Positions 35,025 through 45,091 are shown, counted from the stretch's first letter. The stretch: 64,000 nt of DNA from Gardnerella piotii (GCF_003397585.1 NZ_QJUV01000001.1:310001-374000), one strand, 5' to 3'. Program-made: numbers and translations. The notes: generated from the sequence alone by a model not told the origin.

Positions 35025-37922
35025 GTGGTAAAAAAGCGCGTATACGAACTGGCCAAAGAATTTGGCGTAGATAGTAAAACCGTATTGGAACGTTTGAAGA
35101 GCATGGGCGAATTCGTAAAGTCCGCATCTTCAACCGTTGAAGCTCCTGTAGTGCGTCGTCTAAAGACGGAATTTGTGCCTGCGGATTCTGCTGCAAAGAG
35201 CGAATCGAAGCCTTCTGCGTCTAAGAATGTTGATCATGCATCTAATAAATCTGCGGATTCTGCGTCTAATAGCAAGCCAGAATCTCATGGTCAAAATGCA
35301 GAAAAGAAGGCTAATCAAAAGCCAGAACAAAAGTCTTTTGCAAAGCAGAATTCTGCGCAAAAAGTGCATGACAATCACGAATCTAAGACTTCTAATGCGC
35401 ATGCTGCTACCACTGCAACTCCTAAGCCTTCGGCTGGAAACGCAAAGCCTAATAATTCTTCTAAGTCTGGCGATTCAAAGCGCGGCGCGGAAAAGCGCGG
35501 TGGTGTAGAATCTAAATCTGCTAAGCAAGAGCGTTCTGCGCAAATGCCTCCACGCCCTAGACCACACCAAGGCTCTGGCTCGGGAGCCGCTCCTCGTCCA
35601 GGAAACAATCCGTTTAGTCGAAAGCAGGGTATGCGCGCGCCTACACCTGGAGACATTCCACGCCCACACCCAATGTCGCGCCCAGGCGCAGCTGCAGAGA
35701 ACGCTCGTGGCTCAAAGCCAGGATCTGGCAATGGCAACGGCGGCAACGGTGGTGGTCGCGGTCGCGGTGGTCGCGGCGGAAACCGTCAAGGCGGCGGCAA
35801 TGGCAATGGTGGTAACGGAGCAAATCGTTCCCAATGGCAAGGCTCGCATCGTTCAGGCGGCGGCAATGGTGGCGCAGGATCGCGCCCATCGGCAGAATCG
35901 CGCTTTAACGCAAATCAAGCTGCAAGCTTCCAAGCAGCGGCTGCAGGTGCTCCAAATGCAGGCCCATCCAGGGGTGGTCGTGGTCGCGCAGGAGCTGCAG
36001 GTGCATTCGGTCGCCAAGGTGGAAAGTCTTCTAAAGCTCGTAAGAATCGTCTTGCAAAGCGCAGGGAATACGAAGAGCTTAAAGCACCAGTTATTGGCGG
36101 CGTGCGTATTCCTTCGGGTAACGGCGCTACGATTCGCCTTCGTCAAGGCGCAACGCTTTCGGATTTGGCAGAAAAGATTGATGTAAATCCAGCAGCTTTG
36201 GTTACTGTTTTGTTCCATCTTGGAGAGATGGCAACAGCTACGCAATCTTTGGATGAAACAACATTCCAGATTCTTGGCGAAGAAATCGGCTGGAATATTA
36301 GCCTTGTTTCTGCAGAAGAAGAAGATAAAGAGCTTCTTCAGCAGTTCGATATTGACTTAGACGAAGAAGAGCTTCAAGAAGACGATAATCTTGTAACTCG
36401 CCCTCCAGTTGTTACTGTTATGGGCCACGTTGATCACGGTAAAACTCGCTTGCTTGATACAATCCGTAAGTCGAATGTTGTAGCGCGCGAAGCTGGCGGT
36501 ATTACTCAGCGCATCGGCGCTTACCAAGTTACAGTCACCTTAGATGGCGACAAGCGCAAGATTACGTTCTTGGATACCCCAGGCCACGAAGCGTTTACAG
36601 CTATGCGTGCTCGTGGTGCGGAGCTTACAGACGTTGCAATTCTTGTTGTTGCAGCAGACGACGGCGTTATGCCTCAGACTGTTGAAGCAATTAACCACGC
36701 TCAAGCTGCTCACGTGCCTATTGTTGTTGCAGTAAACAAGATTGATGTTGCTGGAGCAAACCCAGATAAGGTTCGCGGTCAGCTTACAGAGTACGGTCTT
36801 GTGCCAGAAGAATACGGCGGTGACACCATGTTTGTGAATATTTCCGCAAAGCAGGGGACCAACGTAGATAAGCTTCTTGAGGCTGTTCTTTTGACTACAG
36901 ATGCGGAGCTTGATCCTAAGGCGAATCCAAACATGGATGCTCGTGGCGCAACTGTTGAAGCTCGCTTGGATAAGGGTCGCGGTGCTGTTGCAACCGTTCT
37001 TGTTCAGCAAGGTACGCTTAAAGTCGGAGATTCCATTGTTGCAGGCACGTCTTATGGTCGCGTTCGCGCAATGCTCGACGAAAATGGCAACCACTTGCAA
37101 GAGGCAGGTCCTTCCACGCCAGTTCAGGTGCTTGGTTTGACTTCTGTTCCAACTGCAGGCGACTTGTTCTTGGTTACTTCCGACGATCGTTCTGCTCGCC
37201 AAATTGCCGAAAAGCGCCAGGCTACAGAGCGTGCGGCTCAGCTTGCAAAGCGTCGTAAGGTTGTGTCTCTTGAAAGCCTTAAGGAACAGTTTGCTAAGTC
37301 CGAAGTGGATATGCTCAACATTGTTATTAAGGGTGATTCTTCTGGTTCAGTTGAAGCTTTGGAAGACTCCTTAATGAAGATTGAGGTTTCCGACGAAGTT
37401 GGAATTCAGGTTATTCACCGCGGCGTTGGTGCAATTACTCAAAACGATGTGAACCTTGCAACAGTTGATAAGGCCGTTATTATTGGCTTTAACGTGCGTC
37501 CAAATCGCCAGGTTGCAGACTTGGCAGATCGCGAAGGCGTGGAAGTTAAGTACTACTCGGTTATTTACAAGGCAATCGAAGATATTGAAGCTGCTTTGAA
37601 GGGTATGCTTAAGCCAGAGTTTGAAGAGGTTGTTACATCTCATTCCGAGATTCGCGAAATCTTCCGCTCGTCCAAGTTTGGCAATATTGCTGGCGTTATG
37701 GTTCAAGATGGCGAAGTTAAGCGCGGAACCAAGTGCCGTATCTTGCGAAACGGCGTTGCTACTGTTAACGATCTTGAAATCTCCACTTTGCGTAGGTTTA
37801 AGGATGATGTGCAATCCGTTAGCGAAGGCTACGAGGCAGGCATTAACCTTGGAAGCTTTAACGACATTGAGCTTGGCGACGTAATCGAAACCTTTGAAAT
37901 GAAGCAGATTGAGCGCAAGTAA
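35025..37922 (+). CDS. infB: Translation initiation factor IF-2
   Basis: 965 residues, GTG start after GAGGAGAA. The N-terminal IF2 domain is [20 protein letters not shown]. Residues about 60-340 are low-complexity: Ser/Asn/Lys-rich, then Pro/Arg-rich, then a Gly/Asn/Arg-rich segment ([20 protein letters not shown]). The GTPase G1 motif [11 protein letters not shown] is near residue 467, with DTPGHEAF (G3) and NKID (G4). The C-terminal domains bind initiator tRNA. The 255-nt gap after nusA holds duplicated AAATCATGGTT and ATGAGATATC words and a weak AAAGCTG...CAGCTTT hairpin (34832-34862). Confidence 0.97.
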   Translation: MVKKRVYELAKEFGVDSKTVLERLKSMGEFVKSASSTVEAPVVRRLKTEFVPADSAAKSESKPSASKNVDHASNKSADSASNSKPESHGQNAEKKANQKPEQKSFAKQNSAQKVHDNHESKTSNAHAATTATPKPSAGNAKPNNSSKSGDSKRGAEKRGGVESKSAKQERSAQMPPRPRPHQGSGSGAAPRPGNNPFSRKQGMRAPTPGDIPRPHPMSRPGAAAENARGSKPGSGNGNGGNGGGRGRGGRGGNRQGGGNGNGGNGANRSQWQGSHRSGGGNGGAGSRPSAESRFNANQAASFQAAAAGAPNAGPSRGGRGRAGAAGAFGRQGGKSSKARKNRLAKRREYEELKAPVIGGVRIPSGNGATIRLRQGATLSDLAEKIDVNPAALVTVLFHLGEMATATQSLDETTFQILGEEIGWNISLVSAEEEDKELLQQFDIDLDEEELQEDDNLVTRPPVVTVMGHVDHGKTRLLDTIRKSNVVAREAGGITQRIGAYQVTVTLDGDKRKITFLDTPGHEAFTAMRARGAELTDVAILVVAADDGVMPQTVEAINHAQAAHVPIVVAVNKIDVAGANPDKVRGQLTEYGLVPEEYGGDTMFVNISAKQGTNVDKLLEAVLLTTDAELDPKANPNMDARGATVEARLDKGRGAVATVLVQQGTLKVGDSIVAGTSYGRVRAMLDENGNHLQEAGPSTPVQVLGLTSVPTAGDLFLVTSDDRSARQIAEKRQATERAAQLAKRRKVVSLESLKEQFAKSEVDMLNIVIKGDSSGSVEALEDSLMKIEVSDEVGIQVIHRGVGAITQNDVNLATVDKAVIIGFNVRPNRQVADLADREGVEVKYYSVIYKAIEDIEAALKGMLKPEFEEVVTSHSEIREIFRSSKFGNIAGVMVQDGEVKRGTKCRILRNGVATVNDLEISTLRRFKDDVQSVSEGYEAGINLGSFNDIELGDVIETFEMKQIERK

Positions 37923-37923
37923 T

Positions 37924-38433
37924 ATGGCTGGAACAAACCCTAGAGCCGCGCGAATTGCGGCTTTGATTCACAGAGTGATTGCGTCCAATATGGAATCGCA
38001 TTTGCACGATAAGCGACTTGCTAACGTAACGATTACAGAAGTGAGAGTTACTAACGATTTACAAATCGCTAAAGTGTATTGGACTCAGCTTGGCACTGCT
38101 GGAAAAGAGCAGGGTGAGCGAATGCGAGCAAACCAGGCTTTGCAGCAGGCTAAGGGGCGTTTGCGCACTTTAGTTGGAGCTAAAGCAGGCTTGCGATTAA
38201 CGCCTCAAATCCAATTTGTTTACGATGAAGTTCCTAGCGAAGCTCACGAGATTGAAGACATTTTGGTTGCTGCGCGTAAGCGTGACGAGGAGCTAGCTAA
38301 AGCTCGAGAAACAGCTCAATACGCTGGAGAAGCCGATCCGTATAAAAAGCCGCGTGAAGATGAGGAATTTGACGGCGAGGAATTTGACGAAGACGACGAC
38401 TTTGACGACGACTTTATAGAGGGCAATGAGTAA
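37924..38433 (+). CDS. rbfA: 30S ribosome-binding factor A
   Basis: 169 residues from ATG 37924, directly after the infB stop. The KH-like core spans PRAARIAALIHRVIASNMES to LTPQIQFVYDEVPSEAHEIE. It is followed by a highly acidic tail (EEFDGEEFDEDDDFDDDF). RbfA matures the 16S rRNA 5' end. Its TAA overlaps the truB start by 8 nt, indicating coupling. Confidence 0.94.
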   Translation: MAGTNPRAARIAALIHRVIASNMESHLHDKRLANVTITEVRVTNDLQIAKVYWTQLGTAGKEQGERMRANQALQQAKGRLRTLVGAKAGLRLTPQIQFVYDEVPSEAHEIEDILVAARKRDEELAKARETAQYAGEADPYKKPREDEEFDGEEFDEDDDFDDDFIEGNE

Positions 38434-39661
38434 TTTTCAAATGCAATCTTCTAGCAAGATACCATCTTCTGGCATTTTGCTAGTAGATAAGCCAAAAGGC
38501 GTTACCAGTCACGATGTTGTATCTTTTGCGCGCGGCCTGTTGCACACTAAACGAGTGGGTCATGCTGGCACTTTAGACCCAATGGCAACAGGTTTGCTGA
38601 TTCTTGGCTTTGGTAACGCCACGCGCTTGCTTAACTATTTGCTTGGTCACAATAAAACGTACGAAGCTGTGATTCGTCTTGGCGAGTCAACTAATACGGA
38701 CGACGCAGATGGTGATGTTGTTTCAAGCGTGGATGATGAAAATGGCATTATAAACTTTGCAAATATTGATGAAATTCTTAAAGAATTGCGCGTTGTAATA
38801 GCAAAGAATTTTACTGGCTCGATTATGCAAACGCCAACATCTTTTTCTGCTATAAAAGTAAACGGCGTTCGCGCTTACGACTTAGCGCGTGAAGGTAAAG
38901 ATGTTCATTTAGAGCCTAGAGAAGTTTTTATTTACGATTTTTCTTTGCTGGATGCGCATTTTAGTGTGGGCGTAAGCGGCGCGAAAGTTATTGATGTGCG
39001 CGCAAGCGTTTCTTGCTCTAGTGGCACGTATATTCGCGCACTTGCTCGCGACTTAGGGCGTGTTCTTGGTGTAGGAGGACATTTAGCAAGTCTTAGGCGA
39101 ACTCGAATTGGCGATTTTTCTATAGAAGATAGTCGCGTACTTAAGCTTAAAAGTGTTATTCGCACATTTACAGACAAAAATGGTGTTGTACAGTCTCGCG
39201 CGAAGGCTGTTTTAGACGATTCATACTATTCGCAAGGTTCATGCGAATCGCAAGCTGCTGGCGATTCGCTGGTTTCTGGCGATTTGCCATCTGCTTTGCC
39301 AGCTTCATCGCCTCTAGAAAACACTCTTAATCAACGCTTGCTAAGCATGTTTGAATCTGCAAAATTAACAATGCAAACAGTAGAAGTAAGTGAAAATCAA
39401 GCTAAAGACTTGCGATTTGGCAGAAAAATCACAATTCCTACGATTAGCGCAAAAAACGCGATTGCATACGTAAAAGCTGCAAAAGATGAGCAAAACGACG
39501 TTGTTGCAGTTTTGCAGACCGCACAAAAGCGTCAAGCAACCGCAGATTTAAGCAGAACGGTTTCTATATCTCAAGCCAAAATTACAACAACAAACGAAAA
39601 AATCGAAAAAAATACAAATCAAATAGAAGCTAAACCAATTGTAGTATTTGTACAAAGCTAG
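38426..39661 (+). CDS. truB: tRNA pseudouridine-55 synthase
   Basis: 411 residues. The catalytic Asp51 lies in HAGTLDPMATGLLILGFG. SGILLVDKPKGVTSHDVVSF and SSGTYIRALARDLGRVLGVG are further TruB blocks. The C-terminal third is longer than usual, with a Ser/Ala insertion (SQAAGDSLVSGDLPSALPAS) around residues 280-300 and a final Lys/Asn/Thr-rich tail. Translationally coupled to rbfA. Confidence 0.94.
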   Translation: MSNFQMQSSSKIPSSGILLVDKPKGVTSHDVVSFARGLLHTKRVGHAGTLDPMATGLLILGFGNATRLLNYLLGHNKTYEAVIRLGESTNTDDADGDVVSSVDDENGIINFANIDEILKELRVVIAKNFTGSIMQTPTSFSAIKVNGVRAYDLAREGKDVHLEPREVFIYDFSLLDAHFSVGVSGAKVIDVRASVSCSSGTYIRALARDLGRVLGVGGHLASLRRTRIGDFSIEDSRVLKLKSVIRTFTDKNGVVQSRAKAVLDDSYYSQGSCESQAAGDSLVSGDLPSALPASSPLENTLNQRLLSMFESAKLTMQTVEVSENQAKDLRFGRKITIPTISAKNAIAYVKAAKDEQNDVVAVLQTAQKRQATADLSRTVSISQAKITTTNEKIEKNTNQIEAKPIVVFVQS

Positions 39662-39766
39662 TTTGCTGGTAAAATAGATATTAGTGTGAAAATGGGGTTG
39701 CGGCAAAGTGGCGTCTGAAATAAAGCGATACCAATATTTGCAGCTCTTGCGAACAGTAAGGATATA

Positions 39767-41047
39767 ATGAAGGTCATCGACATTCGACCAGATGCCAACG
39801 GTATGATTAGTTGGCCAACGTTGAGCGCTCAACGTAAGTCAGTTGTTACAATAGGCGTATTTGACGGAATGCATCTTGGGCATCGTAAAGTTATTGAGCG
39901 AACAGTAGAGATTGCGCGCAAAAACAACGCGTTCTCGGTTGTTATAATGTTTGACCCTCGTCCAAGCGTTGTACACGAAAATCCAGATTTATTCGACGAT
40001 TTTGGCGATGACGCGCAAATTCCAGTAGATTCGCAAGCGCTAACAAGCGTTCGCCAGCGGCTTAGAGTTTTGCAACAGTTAGACGTTGACCACGTTATTA
40101 TAGTTCGATATAGCCTTGCTTTTGCGGCAAAATCGTACAGATTCTTCCTTGGCCAGCTAGTTGGTAAGCTAGGTATGCGCGCGCTTGTTTTAGGCTCGGA
40201 TGCAGCTTTGGGCGCTAAAAGAGCTGGAAACGTTCATGCTATTAAAGAGCTTTCTCAAGCTACAGGCGTTTTCAGTCTTGTTGTTGTAGATGATTTTGGT
40301 CCAGGAGATGTTCGAGTTCCAGACCCGATTGTTCCAGAGGTTCCTTTAGAAGGCGGAGAGCCAAAAGATCCTGCAAGTGGCATGAATAAGGCGGAATATC
40401 GCGCTTGGAGCAAGGGTATGCCGAATAAAAAGGTTCGTGCTTGGAGCTCTACAAATGTGCGATGGATGCTTGCAAATGGTAGGGTTCGAGATGCTGGAGA
40501 TATTCTTGGACAGCCGCATAGAGTAGAAGGCACTGTTATTCACGGAGCTGGTCGCGGCCATCAAATTGGCTTCCCAACTGTAAATCTTGGGGAGCGAATT
40601 GACGGATATATTCCTGTTGATGGTGTGTATGCTGGCTGGATTATTGATTTAGATGCAGACGAGCAAAATGGCGCTTCTTCTGGCAGAAACATTCCTAGCG
40701 TGGGTGTTTTGCGTAAAGATGAGCTTCATCTTGGATCGCATTCTCCTTGGCGTTGGGCTGCTGCGATTTCAGTTGGCACTAATCCTACTTTTGAAGATGA
40801 CGCATCAAACGCATCAAACGCATCAAATAGCGCGGATGCTTACGACAATACTCTAGAAGAGCAATCGTCTAATCGAACTGTTGAAGCATATGCGTTAACA
40901 GATAAGATTCAAGACTTATACGGGCACAGGGTTTGCATTGAGTTTGCGCGCTTCTTGCGCCCTCAGCAAGCATTTGACTCGCAAGAGCAGCTTAAAGACG
41001 CTATTAGCAAAGACGTTGAGCAAACGCGCGCGCTAGTGTCGGAATGA
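39767..41047 (+). CDS. ribF: Bifunctional riboflavin kinase / FAD synthetase
   Basis: 426 residues. The N-terminal FAD synthetase (nucleotidyl transferase) domain has HLGH at residues 36-39 (GVFDGMHLGHRKVI) and SSTNVRWMLANGRV as the C-terminal nucleotide motif. The riboflavin kinase domain follows, with HGAGRGHQIGFPTVNLGERI. Insertions of about 40 residues (PKDPASGMNKAEYRAWSKGM) and a repeat-encoded DDASNASNASNSADAY stretch lengthen it beyond the typical 310-330 residues. It converts riboflavin to FMN and FAD. Its last 15 nt overlap the convergent ABC ATPase gene. Confidence 0.94.
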   Translation: MKVIDIRPDANGMISWPTLSAQRKSVVTIGVFDGMHLGHRKVIERTVEIARKNNAFSVVIMFDPRPSVVHENPDLFDDFGDDAQIPVDSQALTSVRQRLRVLQQLDVDHVIIVRYSLAFAAKSYRFFLGQLVGKLGMRALVLGSDAALGAKRAGNVHAIKELSQATGVFSLVVVDDFGPGDVRVPDPIVPEVPLEGGEPKDPASGMNKAEYRAWSKGMPNKKVRAWSSTNVRWMLANGRVRDAGDILGQPHRVEGTVIHGAGRGHQIGFPTVNLGERIDGYIPVDGVYAGWIIDLDADEQNGASSGRNIPSVGVLRKDELHLGSHSPWRWAAAISVGTNPTFEDDASNASNASNSADAYDNTLEEQSSNRTVEAYALTDKIQDLYGHRVCIEFARFLRPQQAFDSQEQLKDAISKDVEQTRALVSE

Positions 41048-41857
41048 TTTAAAGAAGTTTTGCGTTTCTGGGTCGCTGCAAGCGTCCATAACTTCGTACG
41101 GCGTGCCGTTTTCTGCAACAACGCCGTTTCTAAGCAAAACCACTCTATCGGCAGCTTCGTGCGCAAAATGCATCTCGTGAGTGGCCATTAAAATGGTTGT
41201 TCCTTGCTGCTTTAGCTCCGCAACCATGTCTAGAACTTCGCCAACAAGCATTGGGTCTAGAGCAGAAGTAATCTCGTCTAAAAGCAGGAGTTGTGGGCTT
41301 GTCATAAGCGCGCGAGCAATCGCCACTCGCTGCTGCTGTCCGCCCGAAAGCTGATCTGGGTAGGATTTTGCTTTATTTTCTAGCTTAATCCTAGATAGAA
41401 GCTCCATTGCGCGGCTTTCTGCGCGATCTTTGCTCCAATGATGAACTTTTCGCGCAGCAAGAGTCACGTTATCTAAAACACTCATATGTGTAAAAAGATT
41501 GAATTGCTGGAACACAACTCCGATTTGAGATCTAATTTGATCTTGATTTATGCGTGGGTCTGTAATATCTGTGTTTCCAAGCCAAACTTGGCCGTCGTCT
41601 ACTCGCTCAAGCAAATTAATGCACTTCATAAGAGTAGATTTGCCGCTTCCAGAAGGCCCTAAAAGAGCCACCACTTCGTGAGGCGCAATATCAAAAGAAA
41701 TGCCTTTAAGAACAGGTGTTGAGTTATACGATTTTCGAATATTGCTTAAGCGTAAAACTGGGGTTGAATCCGTATTGTCGCTTGCATTTGTTTGATTGCT
41801 TGTGTTTGTGTAATCACTCATTTGTTGATTTACCTTTTGATTTGTTACGTTATTCAT
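41033..41857 (-). CDS. Polar amino-acid ABC transporter, ATP-binding protein
   Basis: 274 residues from ATG 41857, which shares one base with the permease stop (TGATG) and has GGAGG upstream. Residues 1-30 are Asn/Thr-rich. The ATPase shows Walker A GPSGSGKST, signature LSGGQQQRVAIARAL, Walker B LLLLDEITSALDP and switch His in MATHEMHFAHEAADR, the GlnQ/HisP form. It energises import of an amino acid with the two genes upstream. The specific amino acid is not evident. Confidence 0.92.
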   Translation of the reverse strand: MNNVTNQKVNQQMSDYTNTSNQTNASDNTDSTPVLRLSNIRKSYNSTPVLKGISFDIAPHEVVALLGPSGSGKSTLMKCINLLERVDDGQVWLGNTDITDPRINQDQIRSQIGVVFQQFNLFTHMSVLDNVTLAARKVHHWSKDRAESRAMELLSRIKLENKAKSYPDQLSGGQQQRVAIARALMTSPQLLLLDEITSALDPMLVGEVLDMVAELKQQGTTILMATHEMHFAHEAADRVVLLRNGVVAENGTPYEVMDACSDPETQNFFKSFRH

Positions 41858-42807
41858 CACACAGTTCCTCCGTTTAGCTCGCGCTTGCGAAGTCTTGCTG
41901 TATACCAATCGTTTAGAACAATAAACGGAATGCTTAGCGCTATAAACACAACGCTTGCTACAACGTATGGAGTGAAGTTATAAGAAGTTGCAACAGATAT
42001 TTGAGCGGCTCGAACTGCGTCTACAGCTCCCAAAACAGATATAAGCCCTGCGTCTTTTTGCATAGATATAAAGTCGTTCATTAATGCAGGAGCCACTTTT
42101 CTTAAGCCAAGAGGAATTACCACTAATCGCACAGTTTGACCAGATGTTAAGCCGAGTGATCTTGCGGATGCTCGCATAGAAGGGTGTACGTCTTCAAATC
42201 CTGCGCGCAATACCTCTCCAACGTATGCGGAGTAGCTCATAACAATGGCGATTGTGCCGAGTATTGCTGGTGGAATGCGCCCAAAAAGCTGCAATCCTGG
42301 TATGCCGAAGCCGATTAAGTAAAGCACAACAAGCATTGGTATGCCGCGCATAATGGTTGTGTAGAATTGCGCTATAGCGCGCAAAGGGAAAAGCATTGGA
42401 CTTACGCTTGTGCGAATAACTGCGATTAAAGTTCCAAGTATTGCAACTCCTATTACAGCAAACACAAGCACTTGCAAATTAAGCATTAAGCCTTGCAAAA
42501 CAGATGGCAAAGATAGCATAAAGTATTTGCCAGAAAAGAACGTTTCGCGCACTCTTGGCCAACCAGGGCTCATTGCAAGCGCCGCAATGCACACGCCAAG
42601 CAATACTAAAGTGCTTATTATGCTTGTTAAAACAGATTTAAGATTCTGTTTTTTGCGTATTGCTCTGCGCTCAAGCTCGATATTGCTTAAAGCGCACGTT
42701 CCTTCATCTAATGCCGTATTAGCGCTAGATAGTGACGACGCATTAGTGAGTAACTTATTTGATTCGTTGCTTGCAGAATCTGTTGTACTGCCGTTAAGTA
42801 CTGTCAT
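41857..42807 (-). CDS. Polar amino-acid ABC transporter, permease
   Basis: 316 residues if started at MTVLNGSTTDSAS (42807); the Shine-Dalgarno is poor, and an in-frame ATG at 42861 is possible. A Ser/Asn-rich cytosolic N-terminus is followed by about five membrane helices. The EAA loop with conserved Gly is EVLRAGFEDVHPSMRASARS, of the HisM/GlnP type, and FYTTIMRGIPMLVVLYLIGF is characteristic. It forms a homodimeric channel with the ATPase at 41033. Confidence 0.9.
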   Translation of the reverse strand: MTVLNGSTTDSASNESNKLLTNASSLSSANTALDEGTCALSNIELERRAIRKKQNLKSVLTSIISTLVLLGVCIAALAMSPGWPRVRETFFSGKYFMLSLPSVLQGLMLNLQVLVFAVIGVAILGTLIAVIRTSVSPMLFPLRAIAQFYTTIMRGIPMLVVLYLIGFGIPGLQLFGRIPPAILGTIAIVMSYSAYVGEVLRAGFEDVHPSMRASARSLGLTSGQTVRLVVIPLGLRKVAPALMNDFISMQKDAGLISVLGAVDAVRAAQISVATSYNFTPYVVASVVFIALSIPFIVLNDWYTARLRKRELNGGTV

Positions 42808-42841
42808 TGGCGGTAGCCTGAGCCTTTCGACATAATGAATG

Positions 42842-42906
42842 ATACGCACTATTGTAAGCACTTTTATGTGACGATTGGGTTACAAATTGCTTACAATAAT
42901 GCGTAT
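42842..42906. promoter_or_regulatory. 19-nt-arm inverted repeat between binding-protein and permease genes
   Basis: 42842-42860 and 42888-42906 are inverted copies differing at one base (ATACGCACTATTGTAAGCA against ATACGCATTATTGTAAGCA), with a 27-nt spacer that carries an extra TTACAA. In the mRNA this makes a long hairpin in the 176-nt gap. It could protect the binding-protein message 3' end and lower permease expression, or serve as an operator. Confidence 0.5.
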
Positions 42907-42983
42907 TGGTAATGACGTTGGTACGATTTTTATTTATTTTGATCTATTTTTAATCTATTTTGTTTGATTTAATTTAGATCAAT

Positions 42984-43853
42984 TTACTTAAGAACTGGCA
43001 CATCAGTTGTGTACTCTGCAAGCCACTTTTCTTGAAGCTTCTTCAAAGTGCCATCTTTTTCTAGAGCATTCACAGCCTTAGTAACGTCTGCAGTAAGCTT
43101 AGATCCTTTTGGAAGAACAAGGCCAGTTCCTTCCTTATCTTCCGATCCTGCAATCTGTCCAAGAACAACGCCATCTTTAACCTGCTTGCTGCGTACAATA
43201 TTTACAGAAGATGGAGTATCTATAACAAGTGCGTCAATTTGCTTAGAGTCAAGAGCCTGAACCAAAGCGTCGTTATCGTTAAAGGTTTGAATATCGCTCT
43301 TAATCTTGTCTTTAGCAAAGCTGTAGCTTGTTGTTCCAACCATTGCGCCAATCTGCGCGGTTTTAAGATCTGCTAAAGTCTTTGCGTTAGCAAACTTGCT
43401 GTCTTTTTTAACAACAACGCCTTGAGTTGCGTTGTAGTAGCTTGGCGAAAAGTCTACTGCCTTCTTGCGTTCCTCGGTAATAGAGAACTGCTGAAGGTTA
43501 AAGTCAAAGTCCTTTGGGCCTGGAGTTACTGCGGAGTCGAAGGTTGTGCGAACCCACTTAACCTTGTCTTTGCCGTAGCCAAGTTTCTTTGCAACAGCGT
43601 ATGCTACTGCGGATTCGTATCCCTTGCCGTTTTCTGGCTTGTTATCGTACATCCAAGGTGTGTAAGTTGGCTGAGCTGTGCCGATTGTCAAAACGCCTGG
43701 AGTGATCGTCTTTTGATTTGGATCTTGTGCGTTTTGGCTTCCGCATGCCGCTGTGCTAACCATTGCAGCCACTGCTAATGCTGCTGCAGCGATTTTAGTA
43801 GCTGCGATTGCTACGCGGTTAGTGTGCAAGTTGTTATGTACGAAAATAGCCAT
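42984..43853 (-). CDS. Polar amino-acid ABC transporter, substrate-binding lipoprotein
   Basis: 289 residues. Lipoprotein signal with Cys37 (MVSTAACGSQ); AAGGAG precedes the ATG. The mature part is a family 3 solute-binding protein: GVLTIGTAQPTYTPWMYDNK, GYESAVAYAVAKKLG, FSITEERKKAVDFSPSYYN and QIGAMVGTTSYSFAKD. It captures an amino acid outside the membrane for the importer encoded downstream. First gene of the three-gene operon. Confidence 0.92.
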   Translation of the reverse strand: MAIFVHNNLHTNRVAIAATKIAAAALAVAAMVSTAACGSQNAQDPNQKTITPGVLTIGTAQPTYTPWMYDNKPENGKGYESAVAYAVAKKLGYGKDKVKWVRTTFDSAVTPGPKDFDFNLQQFSITEERKKAVDFSPSYYNATQGVVVKKDSKFANAKTLADLKTAQIGAMVGTTSYSFAKDKIKSDIQTFNDNDALVQALDSKQIDALVIDTPSSVNIVRSKQVKDGVVLGQIAGSEDKEGTGLVLPKGSKLTADVTKAVNALEKDGTLKKLQEKWLAEYTTDVPVLK

Positions 43854-44238
43854 TTTTTCTCCTTGTTTTTGCTAAAACCTTAAAATTTTTCGCTTATTCG
43901 TTTTTTAAGCGATTTAAGTAGGTTTTGCGGCCGTACATTTGATAGTTTATAAGACGATAGGCGTATTTAAGGCTTAATTGTTACAGAATTGTTATCGCGA
44001 TTGTTTATAACGTGCTATATTTTGTTGATTTAATGGCGTAAATTTGCTCTACTTATGTTAAATTTTGTGATTGTTAAGCAACAGTTACAATCGGTGTGTT
44101 GCGGCGTGTTGTGTGTTGCGGTGTGTCTTTACGATTTTAGAATCATAAACATTTGATTGTATTTAACTGTATCTGACTATATTTGATTTCGTTAGATTTT
44201 ATTAGATTAGATTTATCGAACTTATTTTAGGGGAGACT
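43854..44238. other. 385-nt divergent intergenic region without a gene
   Basis: It contains the 5' regions of the binding-protein gene (minus) and the nucleosidase gene (plus). A TCGCTTA...TAAGCGA hairpin (43890-43912) lies in the binding-protein leader. A -10-like TATATT is at 44016-44021. Degenerate tandem words GTGTTGCGGC/GTGTTGTGT occupy about 44095-44130. From 44155, ATTTGATT/ATTAGATT repeats lead to the AGGGGAG Shine-Dalgarno of the nucleosidase. No ORF with coding character is seen. Confidence 0.5.
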
Positions 44239-45090
44239 ATGCAAAAGGAATTTTCAATCGGTAATTCTAGCGATTTTAGCAATCTTTCAAATCTCGCGGT
44301 TATAGTGGCGCTTCAAAAAGAGGCTCAGCCTATTTTGCAAGCGTTTAGTGGTGAATATAAGTCTTGGCAAGATTACGGCGTTACTTTTATTCAAGGTAAA
44401 ATCGCGTCTAACAACAACGAAAATAGCGCGATTCTTACAATATGCATTGCTGGAATGGGAAAGTGTGCTGCAGCTGCTGCGGCTCAGGCTCTTATAATCG
44501 AAGCTAAGCCACAAGTGTTGATTTTTAGCGGAATTGCAGGCGCATTAAATCCGCGTCTTAATGTTGGAGACATTGTTATAGGCAAGAATCTTCACTATTT
44601 AGAAACAAATACGCAAATTATTGCAGATTGTGCTCCATACACAGAAGTTTTTGAATCGGACTCAAAGTTATGTGATTTAGCAGCAAATCAAGCGAAGCTA
44701 TTAGGCTTTAGGCTTGAAAAGTCTTTGCAAGAATCATCTTCGGCTGCTTGCGATTCTTCCGCGGGATCTAAGCAAAGCGCGTCTAATAAGAGCGAAAATG
44801 GAGTTGCATACGTTTGTGGAAACATAGCAACAAGCGACCAATTTAACACAGACCCAAAGGTTCTAGATGCAGTTCGCGAAGAGGTTTTTGGCGATTGCGA
44901 AGAGATGGAAGGCGCTGCAGTAGCGCATATTGCAGCTAAAAATAGCGTGCCGTTCCTTGCGATTCGTGCAATGAGCAACCGTTGCGGAGAATCTTACGAA
45001 TCGCTTGATGAGCATAAAGACGATTTAGTTCTTGCTGCAAATCGCGCTGGAAGCTTGACTTTGAGCGTTTTGAACGCGCTTGTTAAATAG
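44239..45090 (+). CDS. Pfs-like purine nucleosidase with Asp-to-Asn active-site change
   Basis: 283 residues, aligned throughout with 5'-methylthioadenosine/SAH nucleosidase (Pfs/MtnN). Glu28 in VALQKEAQPIL corresponds to E. coli Glu12. The ribose-site Glu224 in CEEMEGAAVAHI corresponds to Glu174. The segment RAMSNRCGE has Asn247 where the family has catalytic Asp197 (RAISD). Asp there selects and protonates 6-aminopurines; in human PNP the equivalent Asn favours 6-oxopurines. FN (202-203) replaces FI beside the base. A Ser/Ala/Lys insertion of about 25 residues follows residue 162. The predicted substrate is thus an inosine-type nucleoside rather than MTA/SAH, but an ordinary Pfs remains possible. 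Confidence 0.75.
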   Translation: MQKEFSIGNSSDFSNLSNLAVIVALQKEAQPILQAFSGEYKSWQDYGVTFIQGKIASNNNENSAILTICIAGMGKCAAAAAAQALIIEAKPQVLIFSGIAGALNPRLNVGDIVIGKNLHYLETNTQIIADCAPYTEVFESDSKLCDLAANQAKLLGFRLEKSLQESSSAACDSSAGSKQSASNKSENGVAYVCGNIATSDQFNTDPKVLDAVREEVFGDCEEMEGAAVAHIAAKNSVPFLAIRAMSNRCGESYESLDEHKDDLVLAANRAGSLTLSVLNALVK

Positions 45091-45091
45091 C

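Noticed and set aside
44239..45090. Futalosine hydrolase (MqnB) for menaquinone synthesis
   Set aside because: The Asn change and nearby MqnX-like deaminase would fit, but no mqnA, mqnC or mqnD is seen in the window and Bifidobacteriaceae are not known to make menaquinone; kept only as an alternative.
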